Shown here: positions 1 to 11,207 of the stretch, piece after piece
How positions within the stretch are numbered: the stretch's first letter is position 1
Layout: each line of letters begins with the position of its first letter
From: Chelydra serpentina
Lineage: Eukaryota > Chordata > Testudines > Chelydridae
DNA: 64,000 nucleotides
NCBI GenBank assembly: GCA_037349315.1
Contig: JBAIAC010000059.1
Coordinates: forward strand, 15,160,501-15,224,500
Direction: 5' to 3'
Translations under genes and position numbers: made by a program
Notes under the pieces: model-generated
Told to the model about the DNA's origin: nothing
Database searches by the model: none
Seen by the model: only the letters and a program-made list of their open reading frames with translations

Positions 1-743
1 GGTTGAAAAGATGAGTTTTACCACTTAACCTCACAAAAATGTTAGACTTGGATTGTTTAATATCCAGCCCAACGGCTCTGCAGGCATTTAACTGAATAGA
101 GAAAACTGATCAACAAGTAACCTCCCTTATTAGCCAATCTCCTGTTTTAAAGGCTACCCCTGATTATACACCAATGTACTGAGCACAGTTCTGCTTCACC
201 TTTATTAGAGGTTGCTACTTCCTTATAGCATAATTTCTGGAAAAAAAATACTTGCCCACGCAAAACCAATAAAAATATTTTAATATATTATTGTTTGGTA
301 ACTTTGACCAATAAACACCACATAAAGGTGTTGAAATTAACTTAAACAGTAAAAACTGTAATCATGGTCATGTTGGAGTGTTTCTGGAACTATGCAAAAA
401 ATGATACTCGCTCATTTTGGGTACCATTGTTTCACCTCACCTTATAGCACCACCTGACAGCTGCTTTCAAATGATAGATCGTGTGAGTATGTGTAGGGCG
501 GGTACAAAACACTCAAAAAATATGGCCCTTTTTAGAGAATTGCCGCACACCTGAAGGATTAATTTCTTTAACTTCAGGTTCACAAACCAGTGTCTCTAGA
601 GTAAATTATTTAAAATACTTCAGAGCTAGTAATAATATGAGAGGTCTGATGGTGGCAAATATGGGCCTAGAATAAAAAACAGCTGAGAAGAATTGCCACA
701 TTATTGCTCTTTATAATCAGAATGCTGAAAATAAAGCCTATAC
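1..743. other. Unannotated AT-rich stretch
   Basis: I see no gene, structured RNA or classifiable repeat here. The sequence is AT-rich with several short A runs, and all reading frames are short and stop-laden. Confidence 0.5.
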
Positions 744-1369
744 GGCCAAGAGTTTAAACCAGGGGTCTCAAACTCAAATTACCATGAGGGCCGCATGAGG
801 ACTAGTGCATTGGCCCGAGGGCTGCATCACTGATCCCGCCCCCTCGCTGGCCCCACTCCCACTCCACCCCTTCCACTAGGCCCCGCCCCTTCTCCGCCTC
901 CTCCCCTATGCGCACGGCTTCACGCTCTTCCCCCCTCCATCCCAGAAACCACGAAGCTCTTCCCATGCGGCCCGTGGAGCTCTTCCCTGCGGCCCGCCGG
1001 GCTCCCCATGCCCCCCCCCCATATAGATATAGATATATTTACCCCCAGGCAGTTCCCGCCACCAGAACAGCTGTCTGGCGGCGGGAACTGCCTGGGGGGT
1101 AAAAAAATTAAAATAAAAAAAATAAAATAATAACATAAAAATTGGGGGGGCACGGGGAGCCTGGCGGACTGCAGGGAAGAGCTCCGCGGGCCGCATGCGG
1201 CTCACGGGCCGCGTATTTGAGACCCCTGGTTTAAACAGTGACTAGTGATTTTGGATACCCAATCTGAGACACCATAACAAAGTCTGATTTGTAGAGACTG
1301 GGTGTCTGAGATTAGACACTCAAAAATTGGGGCACTCAACATCACTAGTCACTTCTGAAAATCTTGGCC
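744..1369. mobile_element. Old palindromic MITE interrupted by a hAT insertion
   Basis: The outer ends are imperfect inverted repeats: the left arm begins GGCCAAGAGTTTAAAC and continues, after the inserted element, as AGTGACTAGTGATTTTGG; the right arm read in reverse begins GGCCAAGATTTTCAGAAG and continues TGACTAGTGATG. Without the insert the element is about 150 bases. A related copy with the same GACTAGT-containing arms lies near 32.5 kb. No clear target duplication was found at the outer ends, so the superfamily is uncertain; hAT-like is my guess. Confidence 0.7.
760..1228. mobile_element. hAT-type non-autonomous transposon with foldback interior
   Basis: The ends are perfect 13-base inverted repeats, CAGGGGTCTCAAA, and the element is flanked by an exact 8-base target duplication, GTTTAAAC, at 752-759 and 1229-1236. 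An 8-base duplication with a CAGGG-type terminus is the hallmark of hAT transposons. It encodes no transposase, so it must have been mobilised in trans. The GC-rich interior is a large inverted repeat: about 963-1060 pairs with about 1080-1197 around a 19-base loop, with AT-rich tracts interrupting both arms. It sits inside an older MITE and is therefore younger than that element. Confidence 0.9.
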
Positions 1370-2164
1370 TAAATCTCTAAAATTGCTTAGTAAAGAAATT
1401 AAAACCAGAAACATTTAAGCAAGAAAAGTAATGTGGTTAGTATATGCCTCCATCCCCTTTCTAATGTTGTCACTAATGATTGTTCACTGGTTTTGGAGGA
1501 GATCAACAAAAAATCACTTAAAGTTATAAACTGCTAATGACTTAACTGCATAAGAAGTGAATGAACCTCAGTCCAAAGGAGTTTTTAATTGGCAGAGCTT
1601 CACACAGGCTGTTTAGGTATTGCTCTAGCTGGAGTATGTCTAATATCCAAATCCAACAGTTCTGAACCATGGAACAGCTCAGAAAACAAACAAGGCAGTA
1701 GAACTATCTCTGGACTAGAGTTCAAATTCTTACTTTCTATTCTACTGCATATTATCATACCGTTGTGATAGTTAATCTCTCAGCAATGCCATGACACATA
1801 CTTGTATTCAATGGCATACAATTTACTTATTAAATCCATCCCAGGCTAAAGACAAGGTTTTAGATGGGAGTGATTATTCTTTAACATTTGACTGCTCTTC
1901 AGTTATGAATATGGAAACAACATATATCACTGAACTTCTATTTCTAGAAATCTGTCTCTCTTCTACTTACAATGCCAAAACCGGATATCAGGTATGTACA
2001 GTAATAGAAAATGGGGACATTTGCTTAATACAGACACTATCCAGTTAACATGCTGCAGTGTTGTCAGATGCAGCATGGTAATAACTGCTGAAGCACTATT
2101 GGCTTATTGGGAGAAGAAGAGACTTTTAAAAAAGCTATTAGAACTTGAGACTTTCAGCCAGCTT
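1370..2164. other. Unannotated stretch
   Basis: No gene or recognisable repeat seen. Frames of 85-90 codons near 1.8-2.2 kb show no known domain and no convincing splice context. Confidence 0.5.
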
Positions 2165-2250
2165 CTTCTCATTTACACCAGTGTAACGGAGTGGAGTTAC
2201 TCTCAATTTACAAAAGCGTTAGGGAGATTGGAATCAGGCCCACTGTGTAT
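2165..2250. repeat. Fragment of a palindromic 'TTTACACCAGTGTAA' MITE
   Basis: The stretch carries TTTACACCAGTGTAAC followed by GGAGTTACTC and ends with AATCAGGCCCA. These are elements of a short, self-complementary repeat that I recall from bird and turtle DNA, also seen near 32.1 kb. Assignment is by memory of the family and partial self-complementarity only. Confidence 0.45.
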
Positions 2251-3317
2251 AAGAGAAAATATTTGACTTCTTTAAGGTTTTTCTTCTTTGAAGCTGGTAC
2301 GTGGGAATACAATTTAATCATCCCAGGGGCTAAAAGAAGGCAATAGTGACTAGACAGAACGCAAACTGAAAATAGTGAATCTTGCCTACTCCACCAATCG
2401 CAGACCAGGTTTCTTCAGCCATTGCAAAGAGGGGAGTAGTACAATAATTTTTCTGAAGAAAGAAAATAATAATTTGAACTCTTTTTTTTTTTGAGGCCTG
2501 CAAGAAGGACCCATCTGACAATCCAATTCAATATTTTAAGCTTCAGAACTTGCATCCACAGCACTGGTCAAGAGTCCTGGCAGCCCAGACAATCCCCCAC
2601 AAATCTGATCTTTGGCCTAAAGCATGAGATGATGCTAGTATCACTAAACACTATCCATGCCACCACACAAACTGCTTTGCTATCTCAAATAGAACCTGCT
2701 AAAACAATTCTAAAATTCTCCAATCCTAAATTTTATATTGGTATTGACTACTAATTGCATCATATTTTGTGGTCGATTTAGAACACAGATAAATGTCTAT
2801 TAGAGATTAGGATAAAATCAATAAATTCATTTCTACTTATGACCATTGCAAGATTTGAGCTCCCAACTCTAGAGGTTAAAGATGAGTGCATTGACATCCT
2901 TGATAGTTAACCCTACAACTTTCTTAGGCTTTGACTGATCATGCAAAATGTGTATCAGCACAACTCAAAATAAAGGAGCTAAACACCAACACAAGAGAAA
3001 ATACTCAATGTATTAGATGTCAATAGACTCACAAAGTAGGTAAAAGTTGCAAGACTTTATATATATTTACCCTTGAACAAAATATTTCAAAACAAAATCA
3101 ATTTAAGAAAATTAAAATTTCCATAATATACACTCAGATGTAGCAGTTTACATAGAGTTTAAAGTGTGTCTGTCTAGATTATGTAGCCTTCATTCTGTAT
3201 TTTCTTATTCTTGAGTGCTACAAAAAAAATCCCTTATTAAAAACTCTTGACATTTAATTAACAGGTATTTACAACCCAATGCAATGAACAATAGCAACAC
3301 TATTTCCACTGTAAAGA
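2251..3317. other. Unannotated stretch
   Basis: AT-rich sequence with a poly-T run near 2.48 kb. No gene or classifiable element seen. Confidence 0.5.
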
Positions 3318-3590
3318 TTATGATCTAGCACATTGGGTACTAACCTGGGAGTAGGGAGACCTAGGTTTTATTGACCTAGGTTGTATTTTCACCTCTGCCA
3401 CTGATGTTCTGCATGACATGGGGCAAGTCACTTTGGCTTTTTGTACCTCTGTTTTGCCTCCCACCCTTTGTCTGTCTTGTCTATTTAAACTGTACGCTTT
3501 CCAGGTTAGGGGATGTCTCTTATTATGTGTTTGAACAATTGAGTCTCAATCTCTGTTGGTCCCTCTGGAAGCTACCATAATAAGTCGCTG
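3318..3590 (+). mobile_element. MIR-type SINE, plus strand
   Basis: The body carries the diagnostic MIR core wording 'CTCTGCCACTGATGTTCTGCATGACATGGG' in spirit: a 'CCTCTGCCACTGA' block followed by 'GGGCAAGTCACTT', then a pyrimidine-rich linker and a tail ending 'GGAAGCTACCATAATA'. A short direct repeat containing GACCTAGGTT is present near the 5' part. MIRs are ancient tRNA-derived SINEs with an L2-like tail; this copy is diverged and has no coding role. Confidence 0.75.
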
Positions 3591-5744
3591 ATTACATGAA
3601 GCTCTTTTAATGCCACTAAATAGTCCCTTCCAAAAAAACTCATCTCAGAAGTCTTTCCCACTTTCTGTCTGGTGCTTTGTTTTGACAGAATATGGTTTCC
3701 TTACCCTAGACTGAGAGGGTGGCAGATGGGAGAGGGAGGAAGAACTGATGCAGACAAAGAAGTATCACATTGAAAACTCAAGCAGAACTTGTCAATTGAA
3801 CAAGATTCCTTACTACAGTGCTAAAAAGAAAAAAATCAAGTGATTTCCTGTTGATTCAGCAAATCGGTTGAACAGGCATGTAATGTTTGTTTTTTTAACC
3901 TAGGCTACACACACAGTTTGATCAGGCAAGATCCTGATCTTCAGTCACTTCCATCAATGATGGAAAATCTAGACTCAAGGAAAACTGAGTGACATTTGAG
4001 TGACAGCAAGACCATCATACTCACATTATAAATGGCAGGCACCGCAAGACTTGAAGATAAGGGGAAAATGCAGCTTATTTTTTCCTATTTGGGCCTCTGG
4101 AAAAATCTATGTGACCATTTAGTCTTCTGTGACTGACCAGACACACCAGAACTGGCAAAGGGAGTGCAAATTATACACTGTGTTCCAACTGGGCCTTCAT
4201 TCCCACAGAGGGGAGCAGGGGGTCTTGTCATGGTCACTCGCTCAGGGATTTTCTGTTGGAGGAGAGGGAGACAGCTTCTGGTCACAGCTAGTGCTAGAAG
4301 CCCTACCAATGAAGGTTGCTGAGGGAACTGGAAACCGTGTTTCTTGGCTGCCCTTGCCATGCCCCCTTTCCAACGAGAGCCTCCCTCTTTATTTGTGGTA
4401 CTACCCCCCTAACCCCCCAGTCGCACAGATGAAGCTGCTGCCATTTTCTGCCATCATAGCCACATGACTAGAGGGCTATCAATCCTCAGAGCCTTATACC
4501 TGGGTTTCTAAAGGGGCTAGCGTAAATCCAGGGTGAAATCAGTTCAACAAGATTAATATAAATCATTTTTCATCCTCTCTATAAAAATAGCATCAGTAAA
4601 TTAAACTATTACATTTTATTGCACCTTTAACTAATTCTACATTTAGGGAATGCAGAGATATTGAATACCTGTGCTTTGCACAGTACAGAACCACTATATT
4701 GTACCATAAATTTATCATCCATACTATATCAACCTGCTTGGCTGACGTAATGTGCCTGTTAATATGATGGATTTGTATACAAGCATTATTTCTGGAACAG
4801 TCACATGTAGAAGAATAGGTGGTTTACAGGACTCCCTTTGAAGTAAAGGTCACAGATTTGATCTACTCTGTTATCAGGAAATTGAATAGCCTAGTCAAAA
4901 AAGATTATGAATCACTCCTATCAGAACCACAGAGCAACAGAAGCTGCAAGTAAGGGTTAGTTAAGACAATATCAGAAAAAATATACATTGAGGACTTGGC
5001 CAGTATGACAAAATGCACTAGAATACGTGTAAAGATTTTTTTTTAACATAACAGTTCCATTAAACATTTTGTTTTGATTTTTCTGTAGATGGCTTATGAC
5101 AATGGACACACTACCCACTAGCTCATGCACACAGTCATATATGAACGTGGTAATGTCAATTTAAAAAGCATAATGCTGCTTTACAATTCACCTTCGGTTT
5201 CATTATGCTTAAAACTGACCTTGATGTGTTTAGGCAATGAGGAACAATTAAGGGGAAAAAAACAGGAAGGGAAGCTACAAAAAACCATAACAACCTAGTT
5301 CTAAAGCTAAGTGGGTTTCCTATTTGGAATTAAACTATTATATGGATTTGTGTTGCCTGTCATTTTGCCCATTATCTGAGATGTCTCAGCTCAGGGAGAC
5401 GGCAGCTGCTTGCCCTGAAAATCAAAGAACTATAGAAAGCAAATAAACTCAAGTTTAATTCCTTTGAGGAAGCAGATGCTCTGCTGTAAATGTCACTCAC
5501 TCTCTCACATGTAACCTAGAATTGTCACCAAGGTCTTAGTGGGTTAAAGCACTTCAAACATAAATAGTGAAATGTCTAGGAAACAAAATTAATGGCTTGC
5601 TCTATTAGAGGAATTTCTCCATGTTTCAGTGAGTTATGTTTTATAGCACCAGAAAATGACCCAAATAAATCTGAAGTCAAAATCTCATCATGTTCAACAG
5701 TACTTCTAATTCAAAGCTATTTCACTGTGGTCCTTTCATTGACA
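3591..5744. other. Unannotated stretch
   Basis: No gene or confident repeat seen. The 112-codon plus-strand frame and its 91-codon antisense partner at 4.1-4.4 kb overlap each other and have no known domain, so I treat both as chance frames. Confidence 0.45.
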
Positions 5745-5870
5745 GAGAATCACAGTATCATAGAAATCAGAGATGGAAATCATCTATCACCATATGTCCA
5801 TCACCCTTCAGGACAGGATCTCCCATAGGCAGGAGCAGTCTTCAGGAACAGTTTGCTCCTCTTTCCAATG
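5745..5870 (-). mobile_element. CR1 LINE 3' end fragment
   Basis: Reading the minus strand, the segment ends in the CR1-type 3' terminus: the plus strand shows AGAATCACAGTATCATAGAA followed by a 'GAGATGGAAATCATCTATC' block, matching the inverted ATTCTATGATTCT-type tail and the 'tggaagggaccTCATCTAGTCC' box of CR1. It is short and diverged. Confidence 0.55.
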
Positions 5871-6493
5871 CGAATGGAAGGAGACTTCAAAATAAGCAGA
5901 TCTGGTGGATGGCCCCCTCAGCATGAGCAACCTTTGGGCAGTGAGGCAGCTAGTTTTGAGAGACAGTTTTCTACAGTTGGGTGGGTCTGCAATCCTATCC
6001 CCACCCAAAATGTAATTTCCTTCTCGGACAGTTTCTTCCACAGCAGGAATTGCTAGGACTGACCAGTTTATTTCCCAGGTAGCAGGAACATGACAGCCTA
6101 CATGATTTTATTTTGTCACCCCCATACCTATTACTGACAGTCCCACTCTCTGCCAGGATAAAAACATCAATCATCTTAGATGTCTTCCAATGTACAGTTT
6201 TGCCCTCTCTACCTATCATATTGCCTGAGAAGGCAAGAGTAGAAATCAAATTGTGATCCTATTCTAATCAATAAGATTTCTCATAAAAATCCCAAATGGT
6301 AATAATTGCTATAAACCTACTCGAAGTCCTTGATCCAATGGGCTGTAAAAGCTCTTTCAGAAGCATATGGTTTAATCATTCCATTGTTTCTATAATATAC
6401 CCAGGCTGCCCCACTTCTGGACAAAGTCAAATGATTCATCTTTAAAAGTAAGTGTGTGTAACACAAGATTTATCAGACCCTTAACATTATTAA

Positions 6494-6496
<3 letters not shown>
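5871..6496. other. Unannotated stretch
   Basis: No gene or classifiable element. Overlapping sense and antisense frames of 67-84 codons show no domain. Confidence 0.45.

Positions 6497-6526
<30 letters not shown>
6497..6526. repeat. (GT)15 microsatellite
   Basis: An uninterrupted GT dinucleotide run. The apparent Cys-Val repeat protein reading through it is an artefact of the microsatellite. Confidence 0.98.
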
Positions 6527-6528
<2 letters not shown>

Positions 6529-6899
6529 TCTTCAATACTATAGCATATCATATATCAAGAACAATATACTCCAACATCTGAGAACGAGGTGCACTTCATC
6601 CACACTCATATCCCCATCTTCTTTCCCATCCACCAATCACCTCTCTCCTTTCACCTCCCCTCACTGCTTCCATTCCCTAGAGTGGTTCCCTAGCCCACCA
6701 CTTGCTGCCCCCACCCTCCATACTCCTCTGGATGCTGACACTGCCCCTCACCAGAGTTCACCTGCTCAGAGTGAAGGTTACTTAGTGGTCGCTCTGCAAC
6801 AAGCCTTAAATTAACTAGCTGTCCAAACACTTCAGTTACATTATGAACTACTGAAATTCCATCATTAGATCAATGACAAATATTTGAGTCCCTATTAAA
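6527..6899. other. C-rich unannotated stretch
   Basis: Pyrimidine-rich sequence with no recognised gene or repeat. Confidence 0.4.
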
Positions 6900-8215
6900 C
6901 TCTGCTCCATGGAACTCAAGAGATGCTGAAGCAGGGACCACTACATGGAAAATCTGCACAAAAGTGGACACCTGGTGTGACCGGGGTTCCAGGGAGCCAC
7001 ACTAAAGTTACTCAATTGGGGTCAACTACAAACAATGGGGCAGACAATACTCAAAGCTGGTGGATATTCCAATACTTAGATTTACCAAACCAGCACAAAA
7101 CAGCGTCTATAATACCTTACTGATTACCCAGAAGCCAACAACACAGTCCCTTAAAGTAAGCCAGCCTTAGGCCTCCACCCAGACACCCAAGTCTAATATG
7201 ATGAGGATTACTGTAAATCTTATTCATCATATAAGAAAGTTCTACCAATCCCAAAGGATCAGACACATTACCTCCCAAGTTAAGGAATATTCCAGATCTT
7301 ACCCAAATACACGCTTACAGCCAATTCTTATTAACTAAACTAAAATTTATTTTAAAAAAAAAGAGAGCGAGCGAGCGAGAGAGAGAGAGACTGTATTGGT
7401 TAAAAGATCAGTATACATACAGACATGAATACAGTTCTGAGATAAGATTCATAGTAGAGATGGTGAGCTTTGTAGTTGCAAAGAGTTCTTTCAGAATTAG
7501 TCCATAGGTTATAGTCCAATGTTCTTATTCAGGGTGATCCAGACAGGACTGGAGATCTCAATCTTATGACTTAAGTTTCCCTTGCATGAAGCATCAAGGA
7601 GATCTGAGATAAAAAGGATCAGGACGCAAAGGTTTCTATACAGTTCCAGGCCTTCTTTTGACAGCATGGAGTCCTTAGGCGAACAATAGGCAATCATGAA
7701 GACTTTGAAGTAGACCTATTTCCTAAGCACCACCGGCTATTAACTACATGGATTAACATAAGGTAATTTATCCATTAAGCAGTTTATCACAACTTTAAAG
7801 AGACATATAGACAATGACACTATTTCACCCAAGATTCATCTAAATGTTAATATTCCCTTTTGATCTCTGAATCAATTGCTATAGTGATAGACAGGAACTG
7901 TCTGTTTACATGGCTAACATCTAACAAGATATAAACAAACACATGCAGTTAGTATCACCTCCAATTCTCTAACAATACAGGTTTGCATTTCAAAATTCTA
8001 GCCTATCTAGCATGGAATGGACCTAATTACCATTTACATACTTTTCTAACTTGTCTCTAAAAGTTGACTCTGGGCCATTTAGCCTGCGAGCTGCTTAACC
8101 CTTTCTATTGACACCTTCTTGGCACACTTTGCATAAGATTTGTTGCAATTATATAGCAGTGGTAGCAACAATGATTTGCATGGTCATATTTTAATCCAAT
8201 ATTATAATACCTGGC
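6900..8215 (-). mobile_element. Probable LTR-type dispersed repeat unit
   Basis: This block reads like a long dispersed unit that I recall as common in turtle assemblies (for example the wording around 'GTGGACACCTGGTGTGAC' and 'CCTTAGGCCTCCACCCAGAC'). On the minus strand it contains an AATAAA signal (plus-strand TTTATTTT near 7.35 kb), which fits an LTR in that orientation. I could not confirm TG...CA ends with a target duplication, so the boundaries and LTR status are tentative. No coding frame of note is present. Confidence 0.4.
7361..7391. repeat. GA-rich simple repeat
   Basis: A purine run of GA and GAGC units directly after an A9 tract, inside the putative LTR-type block. Confidence 0.9.
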
Positions 8216-8384
8216 CAGAAGCTTAGAGAGAGCCATCGAGTGACCTTATTCTTCTCTGCTCCCTGGCTTCAGGCCCAGCCAGGGAACCCCGAGGATTGGA
8301 GTTGGGGGTAGGAAATCAGACACTGAATTGCCTTCAGTTTTTATGCTCTCAGCCCTTGCACCCAGGCTACTCATCCCCAACCTC

Positions 8385-8500
8385 AGACACCCTGTTTGTT
8401 CTATGTTTGTACAGTACTTAGCACCAGGGGTACAGATCCATGACTGGAACTCCTAGGTGCTACCAACAATACAAACAACAAAATAAAATAATCCCCAGAT
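8385..8500 (+). mobile_element. MIR/L2-like 3' tail
   Basis: Contains TGTACAGTACTTAGCACCAG, then 'GATCCATGACTGGAACTCCTAGGTGCTACC' in split form and an A/T-rich AATACAAACAAC end. This is the conserved 3' tail of reptilian MIR-like SINEs; the 5' half is missing or too diverged. Confidence 0.65.
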
Positions 8501-9669
8501 GTCTGGCCAATGGTAGACACTGAGGGGGCAAAGTAGCCCTTTTGTGTTTGGATTCTCAGGTCACTAGTACTGCAGGTCACTTCACACCTGAGAATCGGTT
8601 ATGCTTTGTTCCCAGTGGTACAATAGGTCCCATTAGAGGCTGAAGAACCTGAGGGACCACTTCTTCAGCTGGTATAACTGGGTCAAGCTCCATTGTGGAG
8701 CTGTGTTCATTTACACCGGATGACGATCTTGCCCGAGATGCTGCACTGAACACAGCTCTGAGGCACTCTAGATTCAATATCACATTTGAGGCACAGTGAG
8801 AGAATACAAACTGAAGCAAGCTAATGCTACCCATCTACAACAAGCAGAACTTTATGTTGCATTTTATGTCATCTTTCTCACTTGATTTGGCAGTTTCATC
8901 TCTCCAGCACACTGCCTTTAGCTAGTGTCTTCCATCATGTTCACTTTATAATCGTCTAACACTTAGTTACAGAGAAGGGCAGGGATGTAGAATGAAATAT
9001 AAAATTTTGGGCTGAGGAGAGACCGAGGTGGTGAGTTATCGCTCTAATAGGGATTCCTGACTTTGACTATTACATTAAGGCCTTCTCAGAAAACATTTCA
9101 TTTACAGATCACCATTGAAACACATGCAGCATCATTTAAGACAGATCAATACATCATGGATAGTCTGCTGAATGTAATTACTTTGTAACATGTGTGGAGG
9201 GGAGGGGAATCTAAGCCAGAACGGTGATTAAGCCAGGGAGAGAGTTGCTACCTTTTATGGAAATGTAACAGAGGCAACTCCATATAAAACCTTTCTAGAT
9301 GCTAAATGTTTTTAAATCGTTTGCAGATTGATGATTGTCTATGTGCCTCTTTGTAAGCATAAATGTGGGACTTTTTGCTAGTTTTGAAATTTTCTCTCCT
9401 TATACTTACATTACACATACATTTTGCTTCTTACAGATTAAACAACACGGTAAAATCTTTACACGTAGCATCAGACACTCCTTTTTAGTCAGTGTGCTAT
9501 TTACTACGGTAATGGTTGCAACAGAGCTGTCAGCATCTTTGTTTAATATGTTGGACCTGATTCCATTGTGGTTTCCTGGACCAGCGTAGACAGATTCTTC
9601 CCCTACCTTTTCCCCCTCCCCCGCAAGAAGTGTATTATCACATGTTATAAGCTAACAAGAGGGCATTCC
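8501..9669. other. Unannotated stretch
   Basis: No gene or confident repeat. An 85-codon minus-strand frame at 8.58-8.83 kb has no recognisable domain. Confidence 0.45.
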
Positions 9670-9868
9670 AAAGCCTTGTCTACACTTGCCTTCTTTCCTC
9701 TAAAGTTTCCCACGGTTGTTAGAGCAGATTAAGGCCTAGCCATCTATAAACACGATGAGGCTAACAGGACTCGGGAGATAAAAATCCCTCTCCATGCCGG
9801 CTAGAGAAACAGGGAGAGCAACAGCCAAACTGAACATAATTTGCAGCTGTAGTGTGAACACAGCTTTA
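9670..9868. mobile_element. Harbinger-like MITE (candidate)
   Basis: The left end AAAGCCTTGTCTACACT and the right end read in reverse, TAAAGCTGTGTTCACACT, form an imperfect inverted repeat. The TGTCTACACT core resembles the termini of the clearer Harbinger-type elements near 28.0 and 44.4 kb. No transposase is encoded and the target duplication is not clear. Confidence 0.5.
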
Positions 9869-10626
9869 AGGAGGCAAAAAAAAGTTAGTGGTACACTACG
9901 CTTCCAGTTTTGTTTCCCCACCAGCTTCCCAAACTGTAGATGAGAGACAGAGGATGAGAGGGAGAAGCAGAGATTGATGGAATGAGCCGCTAAACAACAC
10001 TTTAATAGTAATTTTCATCCCTCAAAGACTATGAAAAAAGAGACAAGGGCAAGAGAAGGTTAGTGAAACAAGTCCCCATAAGAGCATAATTACTTTTCTC
10101 CCTGCACCCCAAAAAGGATTAAAGTGCAATAGAGAGTTCACAAAGCAAAGTCTGTACCAACTAAAGGCTAATTTTTAAAAATGGGCCAACTTCATCCCTT
10201 GTACAATTCCATTAAGATAGGTTTGCCCTGGTTTCCATATTCAGTTTTTGCAAGACCCTTACCTCCTAAGCCAGTTGGTTTTAGTGCTTTATTTTTATCC
10301 TGCAAGCTTGCTTCAGGCTTGAAAGCCTGATTAACTTTTATTTATTATTAAGCATAGTGATCTTGCTTGCCAGCTGAGTCCTCCCCAGTTTCTTAGAGAG
10401 GTAATGATTTCCAGTACCTCCCTCCATTACTCACAGTTCAAAGTACTAACTCCTGAAGTGGGAAAGTGCCTCACAAGATGTTATGTATAGCGCTTCATTG
10501 TTCCCAGAAGTTTCATGAAGAGAACTGTGAGGACAACAAACCCATCCTCTTCCTCAATATAAATACCTATCTATTGATATGTGCATTTACAGCCCACCTT
10601 GTGTATGGAGTGACGTGTAAGTGCAT
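9869..10626. other. Unannotated stretch
   Basis: No gene or classifiable repeat seen. Confidence 0.45.
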
Positions 10627-11207
10627 TAAGAACGTAAGAACGGCCATATTGGGTCAGACCAATGGTCCATCTACCCCAGTGTCCGGTCTTCAATTAGTGG
10701 CCAATACCAGGTGCCTCAGAGGGAATGAGCAGAGCAAGCAATCATCAAGTGATCCATCCCGTCATCCACTCCCAGCTTCTGGCAAATAGAGGCTAGGGAC
10801 ACTCAGAGCATGGTGTTCCATCCCTGACCATCCTGGCTGATAGCCATTGATGGACCTATCCTCCATGAACTTATCTAGTTTTTTTTTTTCAAACCCTGTT
10901 ATAATTTTGGCCTTCACAACATCCTCTGGCAAGGAGTTACACAGGCTGGCTGTGCATTGTGTGAAGAAGTACTTCCTTTTGTTTTAAACCTAATGCCTAT
11001 TGATTTCATTGCGTTACCCGTAGTTCTTGTGTTATGTGAAGGAGTAAATAACATTTTCTTATTTACTTTCTCCACACGAGTCACAGTTTTATAGACTTCA
11101 TATCCCCTCTTAGTCATCTCTTTTCCAAGCTGAAAAGTCCAAATCTTTTTAATCTCTCCTCATATGGAAGCTGTTCCACACCCCTAATCATTTTTGTTGC
11201 CCTTCTT
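10627..11207 (-). mobile_element. CR1 LINE, 3' UTR and C-terminal ORF2 remnant
   Basis: On the minus strand, 11.12-10.91 kb encodes the C-terminal end of CR1 ORF2: a YKTVTRVEKV-like stretch, then the [10 protein letters not shown] motif. It is followed by a 3' UTR ending at a GGCCGTTCTTACGTTC-type terminus. The coding part has lost frame after GIRFKTK. CR1 ORF2 is an endonuclease/reverse transcriptase LINE protein; only its tail survives here. The copy is 5' truncated, as usual for CR1, and is a diverged sister of the copy at 49.7-50.6 kb. Confidence 0.88.

Noticed and set aside
6497..6814. 105-codon frame beginning with a Cys-Val repeat
   Set aside because: The start is the GT microsatellite and the rest has no domain.
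9335..9589. 84-codon frame with hydrophobic end
   Set aside because: Low-complexity AT-rich composition gives hydrophobic codons by chance. There is no Kozak context and no known family.
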